This document shows, in pieces, positions 1-10,955 of a stretch of DNA of 64,000 nucleotides (positions are counted from its first letter, which is position 1; each line of letters opens with the position of its first letter). Under the pieces are notes generated by a model, which saw only the letters and a program-made list of their open reading frames with translations, did no database searches and was not told the origin of the DNA. A program made the position numbers and the translations under genes. The DNA is taken from NCBI RefSeq assembly GCF_000699445.3, contig NC_067195.1:67514591-67578590 (forward strand), read 5' to 3'. The DNA comes from Schistosoma haematobium. Lineage: Eukaryota > Platyhelminthes > Trematoda > Strigeidida > Schistosomatidae.

Positions 1-228
1 CTGAAGGTCTGGCAGCAGACAGACAAGAGGATCAAACAGTAAAGAATGGAAACAAAATGCAATTTGTATGAAAATGCAAGAACAATGAAGTCTGAGTCAT
101 TATGAGACAATTGGTGGACATTTCGCAAATTAAGCATTTATTATTTGATTGTTAGATTTTATTAACAATTCCTGTAATTTTGTGTTGAGTACATTCGATT
201 GTTCTCATTGGTGTTCTTATTCACTACA
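1..228 (+). mobile_element. Repeat family L-A, probable solo LTR (left end cut by window)
   Basis: The segment matches 32584-32872 closely and 7421-7719 more loosely. All three end in TTCACTACA after a shared stretch ending in a pyrimidine-rich run. The CA-3' end, the length of about 290 bp in the complete copies and the absence of coding suggest a solo LTR. No internal retrotransposon region adjoins it, and the parent element is not identifiable from this window. Confidence 0.5.
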
Positions 229-1380
229 CCATCTTACATTCTTTAATAGAGGCTAAATTTTAAACAGATCACTGGGAACATATTAAGTATTGCTTCTTTC
301 ATCACAGAACAACATTTAGCAAACCTCAACCAAAGCTTTTCAAACCGTTTCAATAAGTTGACAAATGATCTATGATAACTAATGAATAACGAAACAATGA
401 AACTTTATCAATTATTTAATATGGGAACAGATTCCTGACATTTGAATTACTCTTTTGATCCTTTAATTATCTTTTACATATTTCAATAAAAATGTTTGCT
501 TTATAATTTGAGTTCTGACAATAGATTTGAAAAGAAGTGATTTTATCCATAAACTGGTGATAAATTTATCAAATATTTCTGTTATAATCTCTTTTTTACA
601 GTTATGACCCGGCTATTCCTATTGCTTAGTATTCTCGGACACCGATTCACTCGACAAGTCCCCAAATCAGAACACGGTTGAACAGGAAAGAGATTATATT
701 CCAAATAACAAGGTTAGATGGAAGTAAGAAGCACAATAGGGAAAACGTTAGTATATTTATAGTTTTTACATGAGAAGATTCTAGAGTATTCTCCAAGTAT
801 CGACTAGTGCTGACTGGATAAGAATTAGCCAATCAGCGTGCACCAAGGCAATCGTGCATTGAGCATGCTTTAATCCAGTCTATGTCACGCTAACGATTTC
901 CGATAAAAGTTTCATACTTCATGAATTGACGACTTTATAGTTTCCTCATTACACCGTAACTGATTATACCAGTTAACTTATTTAAGTAGACTTTTACGCA
1001 TAATGGGCATATTATTTGAATAATAAATCAAATAATCGAATATGTCATATATTCTCATTTTGGATTGGATTTTAGTCGTGAATCTACGTTTCATACTTGG
1101 CAAATATTGTTCCATGTATCTTAGATCTAAGTAAAATAATCATTTTAAAATTAAACATCCTTTTTCCAACATTCAATCAAAAGACGTTTTTTTAAAAATA
1201 AATATTTAAAACGGTATACAGAAGACAATAATATTGAAAATTGAACGGAGACTGTTTTTGAAATGTCAGCACATATTCTGAGAGCTGTGCATATCTAGTA
1301 ATTAGCATATTTCTACAAAGCACTCAGAAAGACATAATAATGACTACACTATTATTAGATAAATAAACGAAATCATGAGT
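229..1380. other. AT-rich intergenic stretch, no gene seen
   Basis: No convincing ORF or RNA gene. About 600-900 has moderate GC and short similarity (inverted) to 39060-39340, around a CTGATTGG motif, so it may be an old LTR-like repeat; this is weak. Confidence 0.4.
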
Positions 1381-1384
1381 AGAG

Positions 1385-1840
1385 TAGTGTCGGTTACTAT
1401 ATTAAGCTTATATAACTTATTCTAGCTTCTGGACAGGTCAATTTATCCATTCTACATGAGTGATATTCTCACATTGTTAATTATTCATCTACCAGTCTTG
1501 ACTGTCATTATGTTAGCGTATGTTTGTGTACGTCTTATCTTTTATGTGACTAAATATTAATTAGTGCTTGGTTAAATGAAGTTGGCTCACATGTTTTCTA
1601 CACCGCACCTCATTTCATTTCACTTCCTGGTTTTGATCGTCTGACTGGATCAATAGTTGTACAAAATATGCGTATTCGAAATCTTTTTCTTGTATTTGAC
1701 TTATATTTTTTATTCCGTTATTCACTAAAACAAATTAAGTTGATAAATATGTACGAGGATAGCCTATATGTATATTATCCAAAACGATCCAACTGGAGTA
1801 AGATATTGGGCCACCAAAGTAGAACCACAAGTAAATAACA
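1385..1840 (+). mobile_element. Repeat family L-C, probable solo LTR or LTR plus leader
   Basis: Matches 34388-34790 over about 380 bp (shared blocks around AGTTGGCTCA, GGATCAA, ATATGCGTATTC and TTATTCAC) and part of the inverted pair at 25150-25424. Length and composition resemble an LTR followed by a short internal leader. No protein-coding remnant is attached. Confidence 0.45.
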
Positions 1841-2429
1841 TGAAATCAAACTAAATCAACACTTGACACTCCTATTATGATTCTAAGCTATTATTTGAAA
1901 AAAATCAATATCAGAAATCGAAAATCAAACACTGAGCCTAAAAATATCCATTACGATAACAAGTCACTGAGTGTTTAAAATAAAAAAAGGAGACATTTCA
2001 CTTCGAAATTAACATACCTTGGTCTTTCATCAAAACGTCCATAGTAGTTTCGAAAAGGAAATGCTTGAGATGGATGTTTGTGTGATCTAAAATAATTCAC
2101 AATAAAACTTTAGGTAATTACCATGAAATAAATGAATGATTTAACTTTTATGTTGTTCTGTAAGCACTATCTAAACTCATCATATAATATGGTAATAAAA
2201 CAGTCACACTATTCCTGATGAACAGTTCGGTTGTATATTTCTGAACTGTCAACATTATCTAAAAAGTATATATTTTAACATTTATAGTCCTATTAATTTA
2301 CTGGTATTTTAGAAGAAATTCAGTTTGGTTTTGCTGAGTAAATAATAGTTCTATCGTTAGCTTTTGCGTTGTTGTACCCATTGTACAGACTATAGCAGCT
2401 ATCCTACAGCTAATTTCAATTATGATTAA

Positions 2430-2901
2430 TTTTGGTTAAGCTCTTTTATTAACTTACTTAACAGACAATCTTAGTTGAACAATAACAACTCGCATATTTC
2501 TTTGTACCGTTATGCTCACTAGATCACATGACAGACTCTCGCTAAAATGTTTGAATTATTTTTTCCGGTCAGCGTTTTTTTAGCGAGTTAGTTTTCTACA
2601 GGATGAGGTCGCTAACCCCATGCCCAACTCTCCTCCTTTGCCCGGGCTTGGGAACGTCAGTAACTCTAGAAGAGCTACAGGCGGAGTTTCGCTAAAATGT
2701 TGATTGTTTAAATATCACTCAATGGTTCACATATACTTATTCGCCTGTCCATTTAAAATTCGTTCGATGTGCTTATGGCTTTGTGATCTGCTCTAATAAA
2801 CTGTAGTTGCAGCTTCTCTTTGCTTTCTGATTTTTAACACCGTTGAGATTTATATTATAACGGTTATCGAGGTGATCGATTAACGAAGCTTAGCCACTAC
2901 A
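2430..2901 (+). mobile_element. Repeat family L-B, probable solo LTR, interrupted by a nested insertion
   Basis: Aligns with 47664-48115 and, for its last part, with 33735-33963; all end in CCACTACA. An AATAAA signal (TAATAAACTGTAG, near 2797) precedes a conserved R/U5-like segment, as expected of an LTR. The copy is split by a 137-bp insertion (2553-2689) flanked by a 13-bp duplication; the 47.7 kb copy lacks it. The exact 5' end is uncertain. Confidence 0.55.
2540..2702 (-). mobile_element. Short non-autonomous element: RTE 5'-leader module with 13-bp TSD
   Basis: The insert 2553-2689 is about 80-85% identical by eye to the 5' end of the full-length RTE-like element (38672-38812), in the same minus-strand orientation, and nothing else of that element is present. 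The 13-mer TCGCTAAAATGTT occurs on both sides (2540-2552 and 2690-2702). The homologous LTR at 47812-47832 shows a single copy of this target. The insert therefore looks like a retroposed leader-only derivative, comparable in principle to SIDER/RIME-type short relatives of LINEs. Confidence 0.65.
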
Positions 2902-3902
2902 ATACTCACAAATGTTTCTTTTAATTCTAATTTTACCATTTCATTATAAAGCATATTTGTTGCTCTCAATAAAGGAATGTCTGCAAAGTTCTAAGTTTAA
3001 AAAAGTTTCTTAGACTCTGTTGTAGTATTAGTCTTACACTGATGGACGTAAACTAATTTAATGAAGTTTGATATTCATTCATATTGTTTTCTTTACAAAG
3101 ATTTGTACATTTGATTTTGAGCACTTAGTCACTGAAATGACATCATGCTAAGAATTGAATGAATGAAACTGAAGTATCGATGTACAGATTACTCTGTTTA
3201 GTACTATTTGATACTTCAAACATTTAGTATGAAATGCCTTTTTTAAAACATAATGCTTAATACACTTTTACTTCTGAATACTAAAATTTATGACACGAAT
3301 TTTCTAAAACATATACAAAGTATTTATTTGTTAGAATATGAAAGGGAAACAAATTATTGAGCAATTTCATTATTAATGATTTGTATCACATCATCTGTCC
3401 AAATAAAGTTTTGGAATAAAAACGCATCACGTTTTTTTGAATGAATCACTGGTGACTACTTAAATAGTAATAAGTAAACGATCAATGCTTATTCATTAAC
3501 GGATCCGAAATTTAAAAAAATTATTCTAACTAAATCAAAATTGATTCAAAGAACTTTTCTAACTGTTTCTTTTCATAATTCCTCTTCTATTAAGAAATAG
3601 TTATTGCAGAATATCAGTATTCGGTGGAAAAGAAAAACTAAAGAAATCTAAAAAAACAAGCATATTTCACTGATCAACTATGAACACATATTGTAATTGT
3701 TGGGTTAAATGAAGTATGCACTACTTCTTAACTACTAAATTAGAATCCAAAACATATTGATTATTTAATAGTGTTTAAATGAACAATATTTGAACTAGAA
3801 ATACAATTATTCATCTCAATAAAATTGGATATTTTGTATTCACTTATTAATTTTGATAGAAGTATATATTTCATACACATAGTTCCCTTTATCATTTCGA
3901 AA
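2902..3902. other. AT-rich intergenic stretch
   Basis: No gene, RNA or recognisable repeat was seen. Confidence 0.4.
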
Positions 3903-4147
3903 AGCGTAAGAACAAAAATTCTAGCAGAATAGCATGAATTCATTTTATTTCGTAGGTTCTTCTCAGCTGCTTACAACATGAGAGGGTTTGTTTGGAAGTT
4001 ATATAGAAGACATATATATGATATTACTTTACGAATATGTCTTCAATATAACATTCAAACAAACCCTCTCATGTTGTAAACAGCTGAGAAGAACCTACGA
4101 AATAAGATGAATTCATGCTATTCTGCCAGAATCTTTGTTCTTGCTCT
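3903..4147. repeat. Long near-perfect hairpin (113-nt arms, 19-nt loop)
   Basis: Arms 3903-4015 and 4035-4147 are reverse complements with about nine mismatches in 113 (about 92%). The loop is 4016-4034. The arms include AGGTTCTTCTCAGCTG and GAGAGGGTTTGTTTG. No coding, no terminal microsatellite and no second copy in the window. It could be a foldback/MITE-type element or a recent local inverted duplication; if transcribed it would make a long dsRNA hairpin. Confidence 0.75.
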
Positions 4148-5804
4148 TTATCAAAAATATATATTCCTAACAATTCAAATATTTGTCCGTCAAAATGTTT
4201 CAATTAAATACTTCCCTTTCATTAGCATTTCTGTCTATAGACTGTATATCAGAGAGAGTAATTTCTTATATTTAAATATGTAACCTTTTATAAGAAACAA
4301 AAAGGAGATATGACTTATTAATTCTTTGTTATTCAAAAAAACAAACAAAAGAAACGTAGTTGCGCTTATTTATAATAAATTTAAAAATCGTGTTTAATAG
4401 TTGCATAGCAAAATATCCCATTTAAAAAAAGAGGAAAAAAGATTTTTTTAAACAGAATGAAAGAAGCGCTTTGTATTGTGTTATTTTTTTCTTCTTCTCA
4501 TCTTATTCTTATTTTGAGAAAAGCGGCTTGTCTTGTCAGTATATCAGACTATTTAAGTTAAACAATGAAATAAGTGAGTTTTTCTATTACATAACTGTAT
4601 ATTTAACATTGAAATAGTCAGTAGAATGTTAGTATTATGCAAAATTCTCAATGTTACTTGAAACTGTAATCATTTTCATTATTCAATTATTTAATCAATT
4701 TAACATTTATTTAAAATAAGAGAAAAAGGGTGACTATATAACGTTAGTATTTCCGTCATATTTGTGAATATCATAAACCGAGATACAGTATCAAGCGATT
4801 ATCTCTTTAAGTTTCCAACAATTTTTCTGGGTGGTTTTGCTTAATCCCTAATCTAGCTACAGGAAAAACTAATTTCAGCTTTTCTTTCGTACAGAATTTG
4901 TCTAAATATGTTTAAAAAAGCATTATAGTAAATCATCTTTATGTCATTTAGTAAGACATTTTGCTGAGAATGATCAATTTCTAATTATTTGCTTGAGCTA
5001 AACTATTTACACTATAATGAATTAATCTTGAAACACATAGTAATATATTAGTATCATTATTTTAATACATCTTACTTGTTGTCTATAGCTAATCTATTAT
5101 GTAGTAGATATCACGGTTTCATCATAAGGAAACTAAACTAAGTTTCTTTTTGAAAACATCATAAATATTATAGACAAAACTCTTTTAAATTAAAATTCAA
5201 AGATGTTTGCTGTTCCACATGAAGAAACTTATTTGTGTGAATAAATGTAAAAGGGTATTAGACAAATCCATTCGAAAATTAGCTCAAGCCATCAATTAAA
5301 AATCATGCCAAATTATTCAAACGGGATTTCTTTTTTGGCACAATTGTTCTGCTTATAAAACTCTGAACTTTCAACGCTTTGGAATAGTCATTTATCAGTT
5401 TATTTTTAAATTTTATTCTTTAGATATAGAGTGAAGTTTCTTTTTACAAATAGAATAAAAATATTCCATTATCCATTATTTGATACCAATTGTGATGATA
5501 AATAATAGACGTTTATATAAATTTCTCAAACTTCAATTGAGTATTTGAAATCTAAGTATTCAGTTGATTTGGACGTGAGACAGTTACCAATTAATGATAG
5601 TAGATGAAAGCTGATAATGATTATAAGGTTTGAACTAATCGTGTAGTTTACATGAAGCTGAAATATTTTAATTATAAACCCTTAGATGATTATGGATGCT
5701 AATGAGTCTGACTGTAAGACTAATCATCTAAATTCAAATACTTGCTTATCTGACATCTGTATTCATACATGTTCTTGTATTCTTCTTACTGAAATAGTTG
5801 TCTG
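4148..5804. other. AT-rich intergenic stretch
   Basis: No gene, RNA or repeat recognised. Confidence 0.4.
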
Positions 5805-5970
5805 GGTTTTATATCTAACTTCAACCAATCCATGAAGTTGCTCCTCCGTACATCATTGTCTTCAGTGAGCTGATATCTCACAAGAGACCCGTTTGAACTC
5901 CACCAATCATGGTTTCTCACTAGAACTGCAAGAAATACTTCTTGGAGACCGTCACTAGTTAGTTTATGAG
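5805..5970 (-). mobile_element. HH-2 retroposon, 5' fragment
   Basis: Carries only the leader part of HH-2 (the region with TTCTAGTGAGAA and GAAGTTAGA in minus-strand sense). The tRNA-like box and the hammerhead are absent. Confidence 0.7.
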
Positions 5971-6324
5971 GATTATAATAAGAGAAACGTTAATGTGATC
6001 ATTAATAAGTATGACTCTATCTATTCCTCATTATATGAATAAACCATTGACTAATAAATGCGCATTAACTGACACTCGGATTTTGTGTTTTCTTCAACTA
6101 TATATAATCTTCCGTTCCATTTCAAAAATAAATTTCAATTTCGTTGATTGCTATGGGACTTCACTTTTAATCGTCTTATTATACCTAATTGTTAAGAAGT
6201 TTACAAATAGAATGAATTCAATTTATTCATCAGATTATATTTCACTCAAATGTATTATTTTTTATTAAATTAAATTATATTTACCTTTATATTTATGACT
6301 AATAAAGTTTTTACTACAAATTGA

Positions 6325-6722
6325 TTGACAAATCAGATGGGTTTTGTGGATATTATAGTAATTTCAACGGTTAAGATCATGAGTCAGTTGAAGATACACC
6401 ACCATGGAAAACCCGGAAGCACTGGACGGCCGTTTCGTCCCATTGCGGGACTTCTCAGCAGTGCGCATCCACGACCTCGCCCCTGCGAGATTCGAACCCA
6501 GGACATACTGGTTTCGCGCGTGAGCACTTAACCCCTAGACCACTGAGTCGGCCGGCATCCAACTATGTTGATGTCTAACTTCAACTAATCCACGAAATTG
6601 AGCGACGCATCCACCATTGTCTTCAGTGAGTTGGTATATCACAACAGACCTGGTTGAACTCCACTGGTCACTACTTCTCACTAGAACTCCAGGATATACC
6701 TCGTGAAATTGAAATAAATCCA
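6325..6722 (-). mobile_element. HH-2 tRNA-derived hammerhead retroposon, near full length
   Basis: Read on the minus strand it has the leader, a tRNA-like segment with a B-box (GGTTCGAATCT), the hammerhead segment and the conserved 3' end (CAACTGACTCATGATC). Stem I (GCACTG/CAGTGC), stem II and GAAA are kept. The core reads CTGAGAA instead of CTGANGA, so the catalytic G8 is changed to A and self-cleavage should be lost. Stem III is the loopless palindrome CGGCCG. Confidence 0.8.
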
Positions 6723-6858
6723 TAGTAATTCAACTAAAAACAATGTTTCTTTAAAACAACAATTTAGATTATTGTCTAAATTACTTTCTATGTGATATCT
6801 AAAACAATCTTTGGAAATGATGAAAATCTATGGTTTTTATTAGAACCCACCTCAACTG

Positions 6859-6859
<1 letters not shown>

Positions 6860-6915
<56 letters not shown>
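6860..6915. repeat. (AT)n microsatellite
   Basis: Uninterrupted AT dinucleotide run of about 55 bp. Confidence 0.95.
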
Positions 6916-6917
<2 letters not shown>

Positions 6918-7420
6918 GAAATAAAACCCTATCATTTAACGTATCTGAATCTTCTATTAATTAATAAGAATTTATCATTTCAAAAGATGGGAGTATATAA
7001 TCAAGATGATAACAACAGTTTCTTGTGTATTCAATTGAAAAGTAAAAAGAAACACCTAATAACAGTACTTATATAATGACGAAAGTTTAATGGTGGAATC
7101 AACTTACTTTGGGATCATATTACTTTGGGTATAGTAAATGGAGAAAATGATTACCAAAACTGTTAGTAATATATGGAATCGCATTTTTTTAAAATAACTT
7201 CTTTTAACACCTTAAAAACAAAACAAATAATGATAATAGAAATTAGCCAATGGTTACATTGATAACTTTAAATTTAATGATATAAAATGCAAAGAAATAT
7301 TTATTATTCATGAACATGTAAAATACAGTAAGTACTTTGGAATGTTTAGATGATGATTAAGCGTTTTAGTTTTCATTTTCAATATAGATCTATAAACATT
7401 TACTTCTGCAAATACTATGG
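6916..7420. other. AT-rich intergenic stretch
   Basis: Nothing recognised. Confidence 0.4.
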
Positions 7421-7719
7421 TGTGAGCTACTTATATCCACATAAGTAGTATATAACGATAGTCAGGAATAGAATGTATTTTAGTAGAAGATCGAGAAGGA
7501 AACAACGGGAACGGAAAGTTATTGGTATGAAAATACACGAACAGTGAAACCTGAGACGATGGACTGAAATTTGCAAAAGGAACAATCAAGTTAGAGACAA
7601 TTAATTAATATTTTGCAAATTAACTATTTACTGTATGGTTCTCACATTTTAGTGAGATATTCTGTAATTTTGTGCTTAAATACATTCGTTTGTCCCCGCT
7701 CATGTTCTTGTTCACTACA
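7421..7719 (+). mobile_element. Repeat family L-A, probable solo LTR, diverged
   Basis: Alignable with 32584-32872: a shared CATAAGTAGTATAT block near the 5' side, then TATGAAAAT, then TTCGTTTGTCCCC and the end TGTTCACTACA. More diverged than the other two copies. No coding content. Confidence 0.5.
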
Positions 7720-8439
7720 ATGCGATTACTATTTTCAAGTAAATAACGTTTATTTTTAGAACATTTGTCTTTCTTTAACAAGAGCATTATAAAGCACATT
7801 CCTTAAATGATTTTTAGGAATTTTAGTTAATTGTATTATCTAATATGACTTACGAATTACGTAAATTATACGAAATGTACCAATCATATTGTCAAGATAT
7901 GAACCTATCTACCAAGTACATGTGATTGTGCGTAGCTTTGAGTTAATTTCTTTAGTGAGAAATAGCTCTATTGAATCCTAACGAATTTGTTTAACCAGGA
8001 TTCGTACTTTATACATGATGATATCAATCTTAATGCGTTCATTATTAAACTATCATTCAAAATAAAGTTTATTATGCACCATAGTTAGTTTCATGTCGTA
8101 CGATTAGTGTGTGTAAAACATTTTGCGTGAATCTCATAATTATTCCATCCAGTTAATACAATCCAATACCACTAAGAATGATCTATCTGTATTGTCTTTC
8201 TCACCACTCAGCTTCTATGAGCATTCAATATACAACTATCTTTTGCTGAATGAGAAGACGAAGTTTATCAGACTTATGTGATATATTCGCGCAATACATT
8301 TCGAACAGTCTGATCACACATATACTTGTTAAGACTTTTTTATATGAAAAGTAAAAGGTCAACTATACAGGTTAAAGGTAAGCCGTACCAAAGGAAAAAA
8401 TAAAGTACACAAAAATAATGTGATTACCACTCTGGATAA

Positions 8440-8890
8440 TAAATCAGTAATACCAGGGTAAGTTAAGGGCAAGGAAAAATTGTTTTTGAACGCAAAACGA
8501 GGGTTTCAGTTTCTGCATAGCCATAGCTTCTGTAAACCTTAGTATACTTCCTTGAAGGCTTTTGTACACTACAAATGCTGAGTTGATGTCAACCTTATGA
8601 CCAGTCATAATCAAATGTTTCTCGATGGAGAAAGATGTTTTTCTATCCTATGATCAGTTTTGACCATTGGAAATCATTTGTTGCATTGGGTTCATTGGCT
8701 TGCGATACTATTAGACCTATGACGCTTCTGGCACCCAACAAACGATTTTACATTATGTTACCATTTAGATGCGACTAATATAGTCTCATGTTGAAACAAA
8801 GACTTAAAGTAGCCATCAACCGAACATTTTATGTAGCTCAACTTGTCATTATTCAAAAGATAAGGTATGTAATCAAATTTGCAAACAAGA
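8440..8890 (-). pseudogene. Penelope-like element fragment, GIY-YIG endonuclease C-terminus
   Basis: Minus-strand translation gives a recognisable C-terminal part of a Penelope-like polyprotein: a block reading HLIMTGHKVDINSAFVV, then about 20 residues on, PSFCVQKQFFLALNLPW and a stop. These match the H-V-TGH-V and LCVQK...L-LPW signatures after the GIY-YIG core of PLEs. Upstream the frame is broken by several stops, and the RT domain is not found nearby, so it is a dead 3' fragment. Assignment rests on motif recognition by eye. Confidence 0.65.
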
Positions 8891-8944
8891 TGATTTTTTG
8901 TTTCAAAGTTTCTGAAACTATGGAATATTTTATTTTATAAAATC

Positions 8945-9515
8945 CTAACCATTTATCATTTTCAGAAGAGGTTCTGTGGAGATTTTTAGTAATTTCAATA
9001 GTTGAAATCATGAGTCAATTGAAGCTAGATCACCATGGAAAACCTGGAAGTACTGGATGGCCGTTTCGTCCTAGTATGCGACTCCTCAGCAGAGCGAATC
9101 CGCGATCCCGCTCACCGCGAGATTCGAATCTAGGACCCATTGGTCTCGCACACAAGCGCTTAACCATTAGACCACTGAGCCGGCCGGCATCCAACGGTGT
9201 TAATGTCTAACTTCAACCAATCCACGAAGTTGAGTCACCGTGCATCATTTTCTACAGTGAGCTGATATGTCACAACAGACCTGGTTGAACTCCACTGGTA
9301 ACGGCTTCTCACTAGAACTGCAGGAAGTGCCTCTTGGAGACCGCCACTAGTGAGCAGATGATAGGTCTTGGGTTCGAATCTCGCAACGGGTTGTGGGATC
9401 GTGGATGCGCACTGCTGATGAGTCCCACAACAGGACGAAATGGCCGTCCAGTGCTTCCAGGTTTTCCATAGTGACCTATCTTCAGTTGACTCGTGGTTTC
9501 AACTAGTTCATTTAT
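8945..9515. mobile_element. HH-2 fold-back copy (minus unit joined to a plus 3' half)
   Basis: 8945-9358 is an almost complete HH-2 unit on the minus strand, from its 3' end through the hammerhead, tRNA-like box and leader. 9359-9515 is a plus-strand 3' half starting in the tRNA-like B-box (GGTTCGAATCT) and running through the hammerhead and the 3' end. The minus hammerhead keeps CTGAGGA and GAAA but has a G-G mismatch in stem II. The plus copy is the better ribozyme (see 9409-9454). Confidence 0.8.
9409..9454 (+). ncRNA. Hammerhead ribozyme motif, HH-2 type, core intact
   Basis: Stem I GCACTG (9409-9414) pairs with CAGTGC (9449-9454). The core is CTGATGA (9415-9421), stem II GTCC/GGAC, then GAAA (9437-9440) and cleavage triplet GTC (9446-9448). 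All invariant core positions of a type I hammerhead are present. The stem III strand is TGGCCG without a loop, so a monomer can barely form stem III and cleavage would need pairing of two copies. Confidence 0.75.
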
Positions 9516-10550
9516 CATATACTCAATTTTTTTTCCTATTCGAAATAAAACCTTGTCAATAAAAGAGAAACATCATTGGTTGACATTTAATCAACTGAAA
9601 CTTTCAAATTAAATTCATTATAAAACTAATTATTTTTTATGTTTATCCAAATGTATTAACTATTCTTTTCATTATTCCGAAAACCTAATAGATTTATAAA
9701 AAGAGAAAATCAGATCTGAGAATAAATGATGAAAACTTCAATCAATCAATTAACCAATCAATCGATCAGACAGTTCGAAATAATTTTTTTTTTTAATTCT
9801 TCATTTATTTATTCATTCATTCATTAAAACAACACACTACGCTTTTATGTTATAATAAAACAATAACAAACAAACATTATATAACTCATTTATTATTGTT
9901 TTAATAATTAAAATCTATCTTATTTATCAATTTTGAATTCACCAATGTAGATTGAAAAATGTCGAATAAATGAAAGTACACTATTTTTTTTTAATGAGTT
10001 TTGTTTGTTTGTTTGTTTTGTATTCTTTGATGTTTAATTGTAAAAGACAATTTTGATTTCGTAATTACTAATAGTTGTCTCAGTTTTGCCTAAGTCAATT
10101 CATCCTCTTCAATTTTCATTTATATATTTCATTGTTTGTTAGAACTATGAAGTGTTACAATAAAAGAGTAAAATTAAATGTAAAGGACAATGTAATATTG
10201 AAAGAAATTAGTGATTAATGAAGATTTAATTGTATAACTAGACAAATCAAGGATAAGAAGAAAAACTTACGCATAAAGAAGAATGACATAAAATTAATTT
10301 AATAAGTCTATGAAAACTAAACTTTATTGATATGATGAGATGAAATGTCAAAATTAGATTGATTTACTTATTATGATTTTTATTCACTATTACTTCCCAT
10401 TTATTTCAATTGTGATGGTTGCTAAGTGTAGTATTTGTTTTGCTTCCCAGTGTGATATTGAATTCAGTATAACATTAATTTATTCAAGTGTGATATTTTT
10501 TTAAAGATACAATATTCTTCACTTGATATTGTTTGGTTTGTATCTTCTCA
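9516..10550. other. AT-rich intergenic stretch with short simple repeats
   Basis: Contains short (ATTC)n and (TTTG)n runs near 9810 and 10000; no gene seen. Confidence 0.4.
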
Positions 10551-10955
10551 TTGAAGATTAAGACTGCAATCGATCAGTCCTGGATTCCACTGCTAGCCAT
10601 TATCCATCATTGCTTACAAAAAGCTTGTGAATTAAGGCAATATCGAGGCATACCCACAGTATGCACATATGCCAATAACAGACTGATCAATTACAGTCTT
10701 AAACCTCAATAAAAAGATGCAAGCCAAACAACACCAAGTGAATTTAAATTTACTCCATTGCACAAACAACTGGCTATCAGGACTCAGTAGCTGAGTGGAT
10801 AACGCGAGGGCGTTTGAAGCGAATGATACTGGATTCGAGTCCCTGAGTGAACATCAACTCTGAGATGCAGGTACATCCATCTGACGAGTCCCAAATAGGA
10901 CGAAACGCGCGTCATGGATTCCACTACTAGCCACTATCCATCAGTGCATAAAATA
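10551..10955 (+). mobile_element. HH-1 (Sm-alpha-like) hammerhead retroposon with short inverted start
   Basis: From 10580 the sequence is the HH-1 sense unit: GGATTCCACTGCTAGCC, the AT-rich linker, a tRNA-like segment (A-box-like TAGCTGAGTGG around 10789-10799; B-box-like GGATTCGAGTCC 10831-10842), the hammerhead, and again GGATTCCACTACTAGCC. More than one unit length is present, as in a transcript crossing the cleavage site. 10551-10579 is an inverted copy of 10679-10712, joined exactly where the sense unit would begin after ribozyme cleavage. Confidence 0.85.
10872..10922 (+). ncRNA. Hammerhead ribozyme motif, HH-1 (schistosome) type, core intact
   Basis: Core CTGACGA (10881-10887), stem II GTCC/GGAC, GAAA (10902-10905), cleavage triplet GTC (10911-10913). 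Stem I TCCAT (10876-10880) pairs with ATGGA (10914-10918); other HH-1 copies have the C-G version (TCCAG/CTGGA), so both partners changed together. Stem III is the loopless palindrome CGCGCG. The schistosome hammerhead with this core is a well-studied self-cleaving RNA; activity of this copy is inferred. Confidence 0.85.
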
